Both the position numbers and the translations under genes were made by a program. Under the pieces are notes generated by a model that worked only from the letters and a program-made list of their open reading frames with translations, did no database searches and was not told the origin of the DNA. Below, one piece after another: positions 1-7,498 of a stretch of DNA of 16,267 nt. How positions within the stretch are numbered: the stretch's first letter is position 1; every line of letters starts with the position of its first letter. The stretch is from JAAFHS01 sp031396505 (GTDB lineage: Bacteria > Pseudomonadota > Alphaproteobacteria > Rhodobacterales > Rhodobacteraceae), in NCBI GenBank assembly GCA_031396505.1, contig JANNKX010000218.1, positions 1 to 16,267 on the forward strand. The letters are read 5' to 3'.

Positions 1-90
1 CGCCCGGTGGCATCACGCGCAATGCCACAACCGTTTATGCCGCCCCCGATCACGAAAAGATCGAGCGGTGTGTCCGCGCGTTGGTTCATG
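1..90 (-). CDS. glpD: Glycerol-3-phosphate dehydrogenase, N-terminal fragment (gene continues beyond window)
   Basis: Only the first 30 codons are in the window. They read MNQRADTPLDLF, then VIGGGINGCGIARDATG. The GGGINGCGIARDA stretch is the dinucleotide-binding (FAD) motif at the N-terminus of aerobic glycerol-3-phosphate dehydrogenase, a membrane-associated flavoenzyme that oxidises glycerol-3-phosphate to dihydroxyacetone phosphate and passes electrons to quinone. The ATG (complement of 88-90) has a strong GGGAGG ribosome-binding site at 95-100 with a 4-nt gap. The gene is divergent from glpR, the classic arrangement for a glycerol regulon, so repression by the neighbouring DeoR-type protein is expected. 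Family assignment is firm for such a short piece because motif and neighbour agree; the rest of the gene cannot be judged. Confidence 0.88.
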
Positions 91-112
91 CCGGCCTCCC
101 ACCCGCTGATCC

Positions 113-132
113 TGTTTCCACTATGTGAAACA
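113..132. promoter_or_regulatory. Inverted repeat TGTTTC-N8-GAAACA upstream of glpD
   Basis: Perfect 6-bp arms (113-118 and 127-132) flank an 8-bp spacer, with the inner edge about 23 bp from the glpD start codon. The position suits an operator for repression of glpD, or for both divergent genes. Binding by GlpR is an inference; the arms do not match the E. coli GlpR operator closely. Confidence 0.35.
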
Positions 133-158
133 AATGGAACCCATCCGTCAACGGCAAT

Positions 159-233
159 TTTCGTTTATGCGCGAATTCTGATCATCCGAACATTTGCGCG
201 CACCTGCTGCGGGGTGACTTTCGCTTTTTGCGG
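159..233. promoter_or_regulatory. Two direct TTTCGnTTnnTGCG-type repeats in the glpD/glpR intergenic region
   Basis: The 15-mer at 159-173 (TTTCGTTTATGCGCG) recurs in similar form at 219-233 (TTTCGCTTTTTGCGG), 11 of 15 positions identical and exactly 60 bp apart on the same strand. Some DeoR-family repressors bind TTTCG-containing direct repeats, so these may be the sites at which GlpR controls itself and glpD. This is pattern-based only; the second copy ends 42 bp before the likely glpR start. Confidence 0.3.
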
Positions 234-275
234 AAAATACGCTACAATTGGCGCGTGTCATGGTGGGAGGCATGT

Positions 276-1043
276 GTGGCGCTTAGCTTTCGGCAGACGG
301 AAATTCTGGAAATTGCCCGCAGCGAAGGCCGCGTCGTGGTGGAATCGCTGGCGGAACGCTTTGCCGTCACCCTGCAAACCATCAGGCGCGATCTGACCGA
401 TCTGTCGGATGCCGGGCTTCTGGACCGTGTGCATGGCGGGGCCGTGATCCGCATCGGCGTCAGCAATATCGGCTACGCCGAACGCAGGCGGATGAACGAA
501 TCCGCGAAAACAGCCATCGCACGGGCCTGCGCACAGGCGATTCCCGACAATTGCAGCATGATCCTGAACCTTGGCACCACAACCGAGGCTGTTGCGCGTG
601 AATTGCTGGGCCACCGCAACATCACGGTTGTGACCAACAACATCAACGTCGCCAACATCCTTGTTGCGAATGAAAGCTGTGAAATCATGGTCGCGGGCGG
701 CGGTTTGCGACGGTCGGATGGCGGTTTGGTGGGCGAGCTGACGACCCAGTTCATCGAACAGTTCAAGGTCGATTATGCCATCATCGGTTGTTCCGCGATG
801 GACCGCGACGGCGATCTGCTGGATTTCGACATGGCCGAGGTGCGCGTGTCAAAGGCCATCATCCGGCAGTCGCGCACACGGTTTCTGGTGACAGATGCGT
901 CGAAACTGGATCGTCCGGCCCCGGTGCGGCTGGCATCGCTGGCCGAACTCGACGCGATCTTTACCGACCTGCCACTGCCCGCCGATCTGGCGCTGGCCTG
1001 CACCGGATGGAACACCCAAATTCATGTGGCACAGCAGGAATAA
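276..1043 (+). CDS. glpR: DeoR/GlpR-family transcriptional repressor of the glycerol regulon
   Basis: A 255-residue DeoR-type regulator, close to the usual length of about 252. The N-terminal winged helix-turn-helix covers roughly residues 4-58 and ends in the characteristic DeoR stretch RRDLTDLSDAGLLDRVHGGA. The rest is the DeoRC sugar-phosphate sensor domain with NLGTTTEAVAREL and VVTNN motifs. In this family the C-terminal domain binds a phosphorylated sugar, here presumably glycerol-3-phosphate, which releases the DNA. The GTG at 276 is chosen because GGGAGG lies at 265-270 with a 5-nt gap and the protein then begins ALSFRQTEILEIA, as in relatives; the open frame runs upstream to a TTG at 228 but that extension looks non-native. 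An ATG at 272 is out of frame and stops after four codons. Divergence from glpD supports the glpR name rather than another DeoR paralog. Confidence 0.87.
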   Translation: MALSFRQTEILEIARSEGRVVVESLAERFAVTLQTIRRDLTDLSDAGLLDRVHGGAVIRIGVSNIGYAERRRMNESAKTAIARACAQAIPDNCSMILNLGTTTEAVARELLGHRNITVVTNNINVANILVANESCEIMVAGGGLRRSDGGLVGELTTQFIEQFKVDYAIIGCSAMDRDGDLLDFDMAEVRVSKAIIRQSRTRFLVTDASKLDRPAPVRLASLAELDAIFTDLPLPADLALACTGWNTQIHVAQQE

Positions 1044-1053
1044 TGCCCGGGAT

Positions 1054-1130
1054 TGGTGAGCGGGGGGGGATTCGAACCCCCGACCCCATGATTAAAAGTC
1101 ACGTGCTCTAACCAACTGAGCTACCCGCCC
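1054..1130 (-). tRNA. tRNA-Lys (anticodon UUU), CCA encoded
   Basis: On the minus strand a complete cloverleaf folds: acceptor GGGCGGG paired with CCCGCTC (one G-U), D arm GCTC/GAGC, anticodon stem CGTGA/TCATG closing the loop CTTTTAA with anticodon TTT, variable GGGTC, T arm GGGGG-TTCGAAT-CCCCC, discriminator A and encoded CCA. The anticodon UUU reads AAA/AAG lysine codons. The 3' end lies only 10 bp from the convergent glpR stop codon. The region 1131-1238 must carry both its promoter and that of dapF. Confidence 0.97.
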
Positions 1131-1238
1131 GCACCATCCCGGATGCAGGGGCTGTGATTAGAAACGTTCCGCCATGGGGTCAAGGGCTAAAGCATCACGC
1201 TCTGGCAAAATCGCGGCACCCGGCGTATATGGCGCGAT

Positions 1239-2078
1239 ATGGAAAAGATGCGCCTGAACAATGGCCTGCCCTTTATGAAAATGCACGGTGCGGGCAATGA
1301 CTTTGTCGTCATTGACTCGCGTGGGCGCGGAGCGGTGACGACGGTCGCTTTGGCGCGAGCCGTGGGTGATCGGCATCTGGGCATCGGCTTTGATCAGTTG
1401 GCCGAGATTCGCGATGGTGATGGGGCGGGCATCGTGCTCGATTTCTGGAACAGTGACGGCAGCCGTGCGGGCGCTTGCGGCAATGCCACGCGCTGTGTCG
1501 CCGATCTGGTGATGGCGCAGACCGGGGCTGAAACGCTGGCCATCGTCACCGCGCGGGGCAATCTGGCAGCGGTCCGGCTGGCGGATGGCCGGGCTTCGGT
1601 GAACATGGGTGCGCCACAGCGGGACTGGGCCGAAATCCCGCTGTCGCGCGCGGTTGATCCGCTGCACCTGCCCTTACAGGGCGATCCCGCAGGCGTCGGG
1701 ATGGGCAATCCGCATTGCGTGTTTTTCGTGGATGACGCCGAGGCAGTGGAGCTCGATCATCAGGGGCCAAAGATTGAACATGACGCCCTGTTTCCCCAGC
1801 GCACCAATGTCGAATTTGCCGCTGTCGTCGCCCCTGATACGCTGCGCTTGCGTGTTTGGGAACGTGGCTCGGGCATCACGATGGCCTGCGGATCGGGGGC
1901 CTGCGCCGCAGCCGTTGCCGCAAACCTGCGCGGCTTAACCGGCCCGCGCGTGACCGTGCGGATGGATGGGGGTGTGCTTGAGGTGGACTGGCGCGATGAC
2001 GGCGTCTGGCTGACGGGGCCCGTCGCCCATGTGTTTGATGGCTGGCTGTCGCCCGCCTTTGTTGCGGCCCACCCATGA
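1239..2078 (+). CDS. dapF: Diaminopimelate epimerase
   Basis: DapF converts LL- to meso-diaminopimelate by a PLP-independent two-cysteine mechanism, supplying the lysine precursor and peptidoglycan crosslinking residue in the cytoplasm. The 279-residue protein has the usual two-lobed length. Visible landmarks are HGAGNDF (residues 16-22), the first catalytic cysteine C80 in GACGNATRC, GNPHC (156-160), the WERG motif (207-210), and the second catalytic cysteine C217 in ACGSGACAA. Both halves of the active site are therefore present. The start is uncertain: ATGs occur at 1239, 1248 and 1275, none with a clear Shine-Dalgarno sequence; homologs normally have a few residues before PFMKMHGAGNDF, which favours 1239 or 1248. 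The stop overlaps the mtaB start in an ATGA, so the two are translationally coupled. Confidence 0.95.
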   Translation: MEKMRLNNGLPFMKMHGAGNDFVVIDSRGRGAVTTVALARAVGDRHLGIGFDQLAEIRDGDGAGIVLDFWNSDGSRAGACGNATRCVADLVMAQTGAETLAIVTARGNLAAVRLADGRASVNMGAPQRDWAEIPLSRAVDPLHLPLQGDPAGVGMGNPHCVFFVDDAEAVELDHQGPKIEHDALFPQRTNVEFAAVVAPDTLRLRVWERGSGITMACGSGACAAAVAANLRGLTGPRVTVRMDGGVLEVDWRDDGVWLTGPVAHVFDGWLSPAFVAAHP

Positions 2079-3331
2079 ATGCACCCGTCTTTGCCACACT
2101 GGGGTGCCGCCTGAATGCCTATGAATCCGAGGCGATGAAGGAACTGGCAACAGCGGCGGGACTGGCAAACGCCGTCATTGTGAACACCTGTGCAGTCACA
2201 GCCGAGGCTGTGCGCAAAGCCAAACAGGAAATCCGCCGTCTGGCGCGCGAAAACCCCGGTGCGGCGGTGATCGTGACCGGCTGTGCCGCGCAAACCGAAC
2301 CCGCAACCTTTGCCGCGATGGCCGAAGTGACCCGCGTTATCGGCAATACCGAAAAGATGCAGGCGGTGACATGGGCTGCGATGGGTGCCGATTTCATCGG
2401 GGCCACCGAACGCGTGCAGGTCGATGACATCATGTCGGTGCGCGAAACCGCAGGCCATCTGATTGACGGTTTCGGGCGGCACCGCGCCTATGTGCAGGTG
2501 CAAAACGGCTGCGATCATCGCTGCACGTTCTGCATCATTCCGTATGGGCGCGGCAATTCGCGTTCCGTACCAGCAGGCGTTGTTGTCGAACAGATTCAAC
2601 GCCTTGTTGACAAGGGTTTCAACGAAGTCGTCCTGACCGGCGTCGATCTGACGTCATGGGGTGCCGACCTTCCCGCAACCCCGCGCCTTGGCGATCTGGT
2701 GTTGCGCATCCTGCGTCTGGTGCCCGATCTGCCGCGCCTGCGCATCAGTTCGATTGACAGCATCGAGGTCGACCCCGCCCTGATGCAGGCCATTGCCACC
2801 GAGCCGCGCCTGATGCCGCATCTGCACCTGTCATTGCAGGCGGGCGATGACATGATCCTGAAACGCATGAAACGCCGCCATCTGCGCGATGATGCCATCC
2901 GGTTCTGCGAAGACGCCCGCCGACTGCGCCCGGATATGGTGTTTGGCGCCGATATCATCGCGGGCTTCCCGACCGAAACCGAACAGATGTTTGATAATTC
3001 GCTGAAACTGATTGATGACTGCGGCCTTACCTTCCTGCATGTCTTTCCCTTCAGCCCGCGAAACGGCACACCCGCCGCCCGTATGCCGCAACTGGCGGGC
3101 CCTGTGGTCAAGACCCGTGCCGCCCGCCTGCGCGCCCTTGGTGACACTGCGCTGCAGGCGCATCTAGCGGCCCAACACGGCAAAACCCACGCCGTTCTGA
3201 CCGAAAGCCCCCGCATGGGCCGCACCGAAGGCTTTGCCGAAGTCACTTTCGACAGCGATCAACCCGAAGGCAAGATCATCACGGCCCGCATCAGCGGGCA
3301 TGCGCAGGGCCGGTTGCGCGGCATCGTCTGA
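2075..3331 (+). CDS. mtaB: tRNA (t6A37) C2-methylthiotransferase MtaB (radical SAM)
   Basis: A methylthiotransferase of the MiaB/RimO/MtaB group, which inserts a methylthio group at C2 of N6-threonylcarbamoyladenosine at position 37 of tRNAs reading ANN codons. The 418-residue protein shows the N-terminal UPF0004 domain with its three cluster cysteines (C11, C39, C70 in GCRLN, NTCAVT, TGCAAQ) and the radical-SAM signature CDHRCTFC (C146, C150, C153). The IIPYGRGNSRS segment after it and a short C-terminal region fit MtaB rather than RimO. Both iron-sulfur sites look intact. It starts in an ATGA overlap with dapF, so it depends on the upstream gene for translation. The assignment against MiaB rests on overall sequence feel (GCRLN, ending) and length, and is likely but not proven. 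Confidence 0.88.
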   Translation: MNAPVFATLGCRLNAYESEAMKELATAAGLANAVIVNTCAVTAEAVRKAKQEIRRLARENPGAAVIVTGCAAQTEPATFAAMAEVTRVIGNTEKMQAVTWAAMGADFIGATERVQVDDIMSVRETAGHLIDGFGRHRAYVQVQNGCDHRCTFCIIPYGRGNSRSVPAGVVVEQIQRLVDKGFNEVVLTGVDLTSWGADLPATPRLGDLVLRILRLVPDLPRLRISSIDSIEVDPALMQAIATEPRLMPHLHLSLQAGDDMILKRMKRRHLRDDAIRFCEDARRLRPDMVFGADIIAGFPTETEQMFDNSLKLIDDCGLTFLHVFPFSPRNGTPAARMPQLAGPVVKTRAARLRALGDTALQAHLAAQHGKTHAVLTESPRMGRTEGFAEVTFDSDQPEGKIITARISGHAQGRLRGIV

Positions 3332-3541
3332 TCCTGCGGCTGACGGCAGGCGCTTGGCGCAATCGCGGCGACGGGATATGGCAGCAATGCGCAGCGGCGC
3401 GTTCAAGGTGCCATTCGCATTGCGATCACCAGCGGCGTGACGCGTGACCTGTCCCCCGGTCGTTCCGCGGGCATCACGACAGTCCGGCCTTGTGATGGTC
3501 GTTGGTATCGGGTCGGGCCAGCGCGCCGGGGTGCGATGCCG

Positions 3542-4822
3542 TCAGGGGCGGGCATCCACGCCGTCACCAGAGCCGCCCTGCGCGCCAAATTGCGCTGCAT
3601 CGACCGATGGTGGCGTTGTCCGGCACACGACCTTGCCATCAGAGATGACGATCCTGCGGACGGGTCGAAGGCGGAGCGCCTCAAGCGGTGTTGCACAGTC
3701 CAGCACGACAAGGCTTGCACGCGCGCCGGGGCGCAGGCCAAAGTCCAGTCCCATGATTGCCGCGGGGGCATCGGTGACCATCTGAAAGGCGCGGCGCATC
3801 TGGTCGGTTCCGGTCATCAGCGCCACATGCAGACCCATATGGGCCACATCCAGCATGTCGCCCGACCCCAATGGATACCACGGGTCCATCACGCAATCCT
3901 GCCCGAAGGCCACATTTATGCCGGCGGCCAACAGTTCGGGCACCCGCGTCATGCCGCGCCGCTTGGGATAGGTGTCCGCCCGGCCCTGCAGGGTGATGTT
4001 GATCAGCGGGTTGGCAATGACCGCCACCTTTGCCTCGGCAATCAGGGGAATCAGCTTTGACACATAGTAATTGTCCATCGAATGCATCGAGGTCAGGTGC
4101 GACCCCGTCACCCGCCCCGGCAGACCAAAGGCGATGGTTTCGGCCGCCAGCGTTTCGATATGGCGCGACAGGGGGTCGTCGGTCTCGTCGCAATGCAGAT
4201 CGACCATCAGCCCGCGTTCGGCCGCAAGGCGGCAGGCGGCACGTACTGCGGCAGCACCATCCGCCATGGTGCGTTCAAAATGCGGAATGCCACCCACGAC
4301 ATCCACCCCGGCATCCAGCGCCCGGATCACCGCAGCTTCGGCCCCCGGGTCGCGAAACCAGCCATCCTGCGGAAAGGCCACCAGTTGCAGGTCCATCTTG
4401 CCCTTGATGGCCTCGCGTACCTCCAAAAGCGCCTCGACAGTGCGAAAGCCGGGGTCTGTCACGTCGACATGGCTGCGGATTGCCAGCACGCCCTTGCCCA
4501 TCGCCTGACGGCAATAGTCCAGCGCACGGGCGACGATGTCATCGCGGCTTTGCTGCTGTTTCAATTCGCCCCAAAGCGCGATGCCTTCCAGAAGGGTGCC
4601 CGAAGCGTTCACGCGCGGTGTGCCATAGCTGAGCGTGGCATCCATGTGGAAATGGCAATCGATCAGGGGGGGGCTGACCAGTTTGCCGGTGGCGTCGATC
4701 ACCTCTGCCGCGTTTGCCATGATCCCGGCTTCGACCGCTGCGATGCGCCCCTTGGTGATGGCGATGTCGGCCTGTCGGCCATCGGGCAGAAGGCCGCCCT
4801 TCACGATCAGATCGAAACTCAT
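3542..4822 (-). CDS. CodA-type amidohydrolase (cytosine/creatinine/isocytosine deaminase family)
   Basis: A 426-residue amidohydrolase collinear with E. coli cytosine deaminase CodA (427 residues). Metal and catalytic residues by family correspondence are H57 and H59 (CHFHMD), Q152 (AFPQDG), H210 and E213 (HCDETDD), H242 (SHLTSMHS) and D309. The family motif FGHDDVFDPWYPLG here reads FGQDCVMDPWYPLG: the histidine before the catalytic Asp is Gln, and the residue matching CodA D314, which lines the base-binding pocket, is C310. The chemistry (hydrolytic deamination of a cyclic amidine or amine) is therefore secure, the substrate is not. The start at 4822 overlaps the upstream gene's stop (ATGA); the open frame continues upstream but that part overlaps the neighbouring gene. 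Last gene of the transporter operon; a cytoplasmic enzyme acting on the imported compound or a derivative of it. Confidence 0.88.
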   Translation of the reverse strand: MSFDLIVKGGLLPDGRQADIAITKGRIAAVEAGIMANAAEVIDATGKLVSPPLIDCHFHMDATLSYGTPRVNASGTLLEGIALWGELKQQQSRDDIVARALDYCRQAMGKGVLAIRSHVDVTDPGFRTVEALLEVREAIKGKMDLQLVAFPQDGWFRDPGAEAAVIRALDAGVDVVGGIPHFERTMADGAAAVRAACRLAAERGLMVDLHCDETDDPLSRHIETLAAETIAFGLPGRVTGSHLTSMHSMDNYYVSKLIPLIAEAKVAVIANPLINITLQGRADTYPKRRGMTRVPELLAAGINVAFGQDCVMDPWYPLGSGDMLDVAHMGLHVALMTGTDQMRRAFQMVTDAPAAIMGLDFGLRPGARASLVVLDCATPLEALRLRPVRRIVISDGKVVCRTTPPSVDAAQFGAQGGSGDGVDARP

Positions 4823-5679
4823 GTCTGGCGCTCCGCATAGGTGGGGAAGGGCGTGGTGCGCAGGGATCCTGTGATGCGCAACCCTTCGGCATGGGCGGCG
4901 ATTTCGCCCAGTGTCGCAAACCACGCGCCCGCGGTGAGGGCGGTTTCCAGCCAGCGTTCCACGACCTGCCATCGCGCCCGCCGCCCGGTCAGAAACGGGT
5001 GCCAGACCGCGTGCCACAGCCCGCCATCCTGCTTTGCTGCCTCAAACTCCTCAAAGAACGGGGCAAGACCTTCGGACGGCCCGCGTACCGGCATCATGTA
5101 GCCGATTTCGGCGTAATGGGCGAAGGGCGGCCAATCGTCGATGCCCCAATGGGTGGGAATCTCGATCAGGGTGCGGCCCCCCAGATCCAGCGCATAGGGC
5201 TCATCATCGGCCATCATCGAGCTGTCGTAGGTAAAGCCCCGGTCGGCGATCAGCGCCGGGGTGTCGTTTGTCAACAGGTACACAGGCGCGCGGTAGCCCT
5301 TCGGGCGATAGCCGGAAAAGGCCGCCATTGCGTCCAGCGCGCGGTCCAGATCCTCGGCCTGTTCGGCTGGGGTCCGGGCGGCGGGATTTTCGTGGATCCA
5401 GCCGTGGCAGCCGATCTCGTGGCCGCCTTCCAGAATCGCCTCGACCGCCTTTGGGTAGGTTTTCACGCACCAACCGGGGATGAAGAATGTCTGCCGCATC
5501 CCCAGCCGCCGATAGGTTTCCAGAATGCGCGGGACGCCCACGGTTGGCCCGTATTGGCCCATCGAAATGGCATAGGGCCGCTTCCATCCTTCGGGGTCGG
5601 CGGCGTGGATCAGGCTGTCGGCATCCATATCTAAGGTGATCGCGGCGGCAAAGGTGGCGCGGTTCGGCCAAAGCATCAT
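4819..5679 (-). CDS. NodB/CE4-fold hydrolase of the PuuE / cyclic-imidase / HpPgdA type
   Basis: A 286-residue polysaccharide-deacetylase-fold protein without signal peptide or membrane segment, so probably cytoplasmic. Landmarks are TLDMDAD near the N-terminus (D17/D19/D21, metal-site aspartate), GHEIGCHGWIHEN (H92 and H96, the metal histidine pair), GYRAPVY (128-134) and WHAVWHPF toward the C-terminus. The GVPRILE and PGWCVKTYP segments resemble the branch that includes HpPgdA, the PuuE-type allantoinase and bacterial cyclic imide hydrolases, which open small cyclic amides rather than deacetylate sugars. Lying between a small-molecule ABC transporter and a CodA-type deaminase, it more likely hydrolyses a ring amide. 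Two start codons, ATG at 5679 and 5676, directly follow the ATPase stop codon; AGGA is better spaced for the second. The substrate is unknown. Confidence 0.82.
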   Translation of the reverse strand: MMLWPNRATFAAAITLDMDADSLIHAADPEGWKRPYAISMGQYGPTVGVPRILETYRRLGMRQTFFIPGWCVKTYPKAVEAILEGGHEIGCHGWIHENPAARTPAEQAEDLDRALDAMAAFSGYRPKGYRAPVYLLTNDTPALIADRGFTYDSSMMADDEPYALDLGGRTLIEIPTHWGIDDWPPFAHYAEIGYMMPVRGPSEGLAPFFEEFEAAKQDGGLWHAVWHPFLTGRRARWQVVERWLETALTAGAWFATLGEIAAHAEGLRITGSLRTTPFPTYAERQT

Positions 5680-6723
5680 CTATCCTATCACATGAACGCG
5701 GGCGGGGTCCCACGACAGCCAGAAGTCCTGGCCGGTTTCGGGTTGCAGATCGGCAAGCTGGGCTTCGGTCACCTGCGCCTTCCATTCCGCCCCGTCCGGC
5801 GTCTCGAAATAGCAGATGATGCCGGTCCCGGCGAATTCCTCTGACAGAAAGGCCGCGCGGATCGCGGCCCCTGCGGGCCGATCGCGCGACAGGGCAACCC
5901 GGTCGGCCGCCACCACGATCTCCATCGGGCCATCGCACGACAGGACGGGCACTATGCCTTGGGCGGTGGTCATCATCCCGTCCGTGACGCTGCCCGAAAG
6001 GATGTTGTTGCGCCCGACGAATTCGGCCACGAAACGGGTCTTTGGCCCCCGGAAAATCTCTTGCGGGGTTCCGATCTGTTCGATCTCGCCATGGCCCATG
6101 ATCACCACGCGGTCGGCCATGGCAAAAGCCTCGGATTGCGAATGGGTGACGTAGACGAAAGTGATGCCAAGCTCTTTCTGCAGCTTGGTCAGCACACCCT
6201 GCATCCGGATCACCAGATGCGCATCCAGCGCCGACAGCGGTTCATCCAGAAGCAGCATCTGTGGTTCGGTCACCAGACTGCGCGCCAGCGCCACCCGCTG
6301 CCGCTGCCCGCCGGAAAGCTGGTCGATCCTCCGGGTCTCGAATCCCGTAAGCTGCATCCGGTCCAGCCACAGCATCGCCCGGTCGCGGCGCGCTTTGGTC
6401 GCGATCCCGCGCATGCGCAGGCCGAACTCCACATTTTCGACCACGTTCAGGAACGGGAACAACGCCAGCGATTGCCACACAAGCGGCGTATCGCGGTGAT
6501 GGGGTGGCACGCCGTTCATCACCTTGCCCTCGATGGTGATCGTGCCTGACGTGGGTTGCTCCAGCCCGGCCAGCATGCGCAACGTCGTCGTCTTGCCGCA
6601 ACCCGACGGCCCCATCAGCGCCATAAACTCGCCCCGGTGGATATCAAGGTCCAGTGCCCTGACCGCGACATAGGTGCCAAACGCCTTGTGAACCGCGCGG
6701 AACTGGACAAGCGGCTCAGCCAT
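5680..6723 (-). CDS. ABC transporter ATP-binding protein, polyamine/Fe (PotA-like) class
   Basis: The ATPase subunit that drives import through the two permeases encoded upstream. The 347-residue protein has Walker A GPSGCGKT (38-45), Q-loop Q84, signature LSGGQ (136-140), Walker B MLLLDEP (156-162) with SALD, and an H-loop in YVTHSQS. After about residue 240 comes a TOBE-type C-terminal domain typical of MOI/Pot importers. The usual PotA Q-loop MVFQNYALFPHM is LVWQSLALFPFL here. It overlaps the second permease by 8 bp and is followed without a gap by the CE4-fold hydrolase, so the transporter and enzymes form one operon. Confidence 0.93.
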   Translation of the reverse strand: MAEPLVQFRAVHKAFGTYVAVRALDLDIHRGEFMALMGPSGCGKTTTLRMLAGLEQPTSGTITIEGKVMNGVPPHHRDTPLVWQSLALFPFLNVVENVEFGLRMRGIATKARRDRAMLWLDRMQLTGFETRRIDQLSGGQRQRVALARSLVTEPQMLLLDEPLSALDAHLVIRMQGVLTKLQKELGITFVYVTHSQSEAFAMADRVVIMGHGEIEQIGTPQEIFRGPKTRFVAEFVGRNNILSGSVTDGMMTTAQGIVPVLSCDGPMEIVVAADRVALSRDRPAGAAIRAAFLSEEFAGTGIICYFETPDGAEWKAQVTEAQLADLQPETGQDFWLSWDPARVHVIG

Positions 6724-7498
6724 GGCGACGTCTCCGGAAGATCATGAACTGGGCTGCGATCACGAGGCTCATCGAGGTCAGGAAGACCACGGTGCCGATG
6801 GCATTGATTTGCGGGTCGACATTGCCTTGCAGAATTTCAAGGATCATGACCGGAACTGTGCGGTTCAGCCCGGAAACAAACCAGGCCACAACGAATTCAT
6901 CGAAACTGACGGCCGCAGTCAGGCACAGCGCCGACACGATGGCTGGCGCGCAGAACGGCAGGATGACATGCCGCATCGCCGTCCACTGTCCTGCGCCAAG
7001 GTTCCAGGCCGCAGCCTCCAGCGCGGGGTCCATCTGGCTGAGGCGTAACCGGCAGATTGCCATGGCAAAGGGCGTGGCCAGCACGACATGGGCGATGATG
7101 ATGCCCGTCAAAGTGCCGGATAGCCCGATCTGCGACAGCCATGCCAGCATCGCGAGCCCCAGAATAACCAAAGGCAAGGTCGGCGGCAACAGCGCCAGCG
7201 CAAGGTAGGCCTGCTTGAACCGAAAGCCGTAGCGGAAGTCGGTATAGGCGGTGGCAAAGCCGATAAAGGTCGCCACCACCGACGTCACCCCAGCCACGAT
7301 CAGCGAATTGCCGATCGCCTCCCATACTTCGGGGCGGCTGAAGGCGCGGGCGTACCAGTCGGTTGTGAAATGCCCCAACGGCAAGGTCGGAAAGCGGTCG
7401 GAGTTGAAGGAGAAGACCACGCTGGCCCCAATCGGCGCAAAGACAAAGGTGAAAAGTGCGGCCAGATAGACCCAACCCAATGCCGCCCGCGCCTTCAT
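6716..7498 (-). CDS. ABC transporter permease, PotC-like
   Basis: A 260-residue inner-membrane permease with about six hydrophobic helices, the first in the opening 25 residues (LGWVYLAALFTFVFAPIGAS). The cytoplasmic coupling (EAA) loop reads EAAAWNLGAGQWTAMRHVILP, in the conserved place before the penultimate membrane segments. It would pair with the neighbouring PotB-like permease. The ATG at 7498 overlaps the stop of that gene in an ATGA, fixing the start although the frame stays open further upstream. Its own stop lies inside the ATPase gene. Confidence 0.92.
   Translation of the reverse strand: MKARAALGWVYLAALFTFVFAPIGASVVFSFNSDRFPTLPLGHFTTDWYARAFSRPEVWEAIGNSLIVAGVTSVVATFIGFATAYTDFRYGFRFKQAYLALALLPPTLPLVILGLAMLAWLSQIGLSGTLTGIIIAHVVLATPFAMAICRLRLSQMDPALEAAAWNLGAGQWTAMRHVILPFCAPAIVSALCLTAAVSFDEFVVAWFVSGLNRTVPVMILEILQGNVDPQINAIGTVVFLTSMSLVIAAQFMIFRRRRHG

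Noticed and set aside
228..275. TTG start at 228 for glpR
   Set aside because: The extension is Trp-rich and unlike homologs; the GTG at 276 has a strong GGGAGG site.
3332..3541. Possible terminator or small gene between convergent mtaB and the CodA-type gene
   Set aside because: Only a weak CCTGC-N8-GCAGG hairpin near 3335-3352 without a T-run was seen; open frames here are high-GC shadows with no family resemblance.
3437..4840. Plus-strand open frames opposite the CodA-type gene
   Set aside because: Antisense shadows of a gene with all catalytic motifs on the minus strand.
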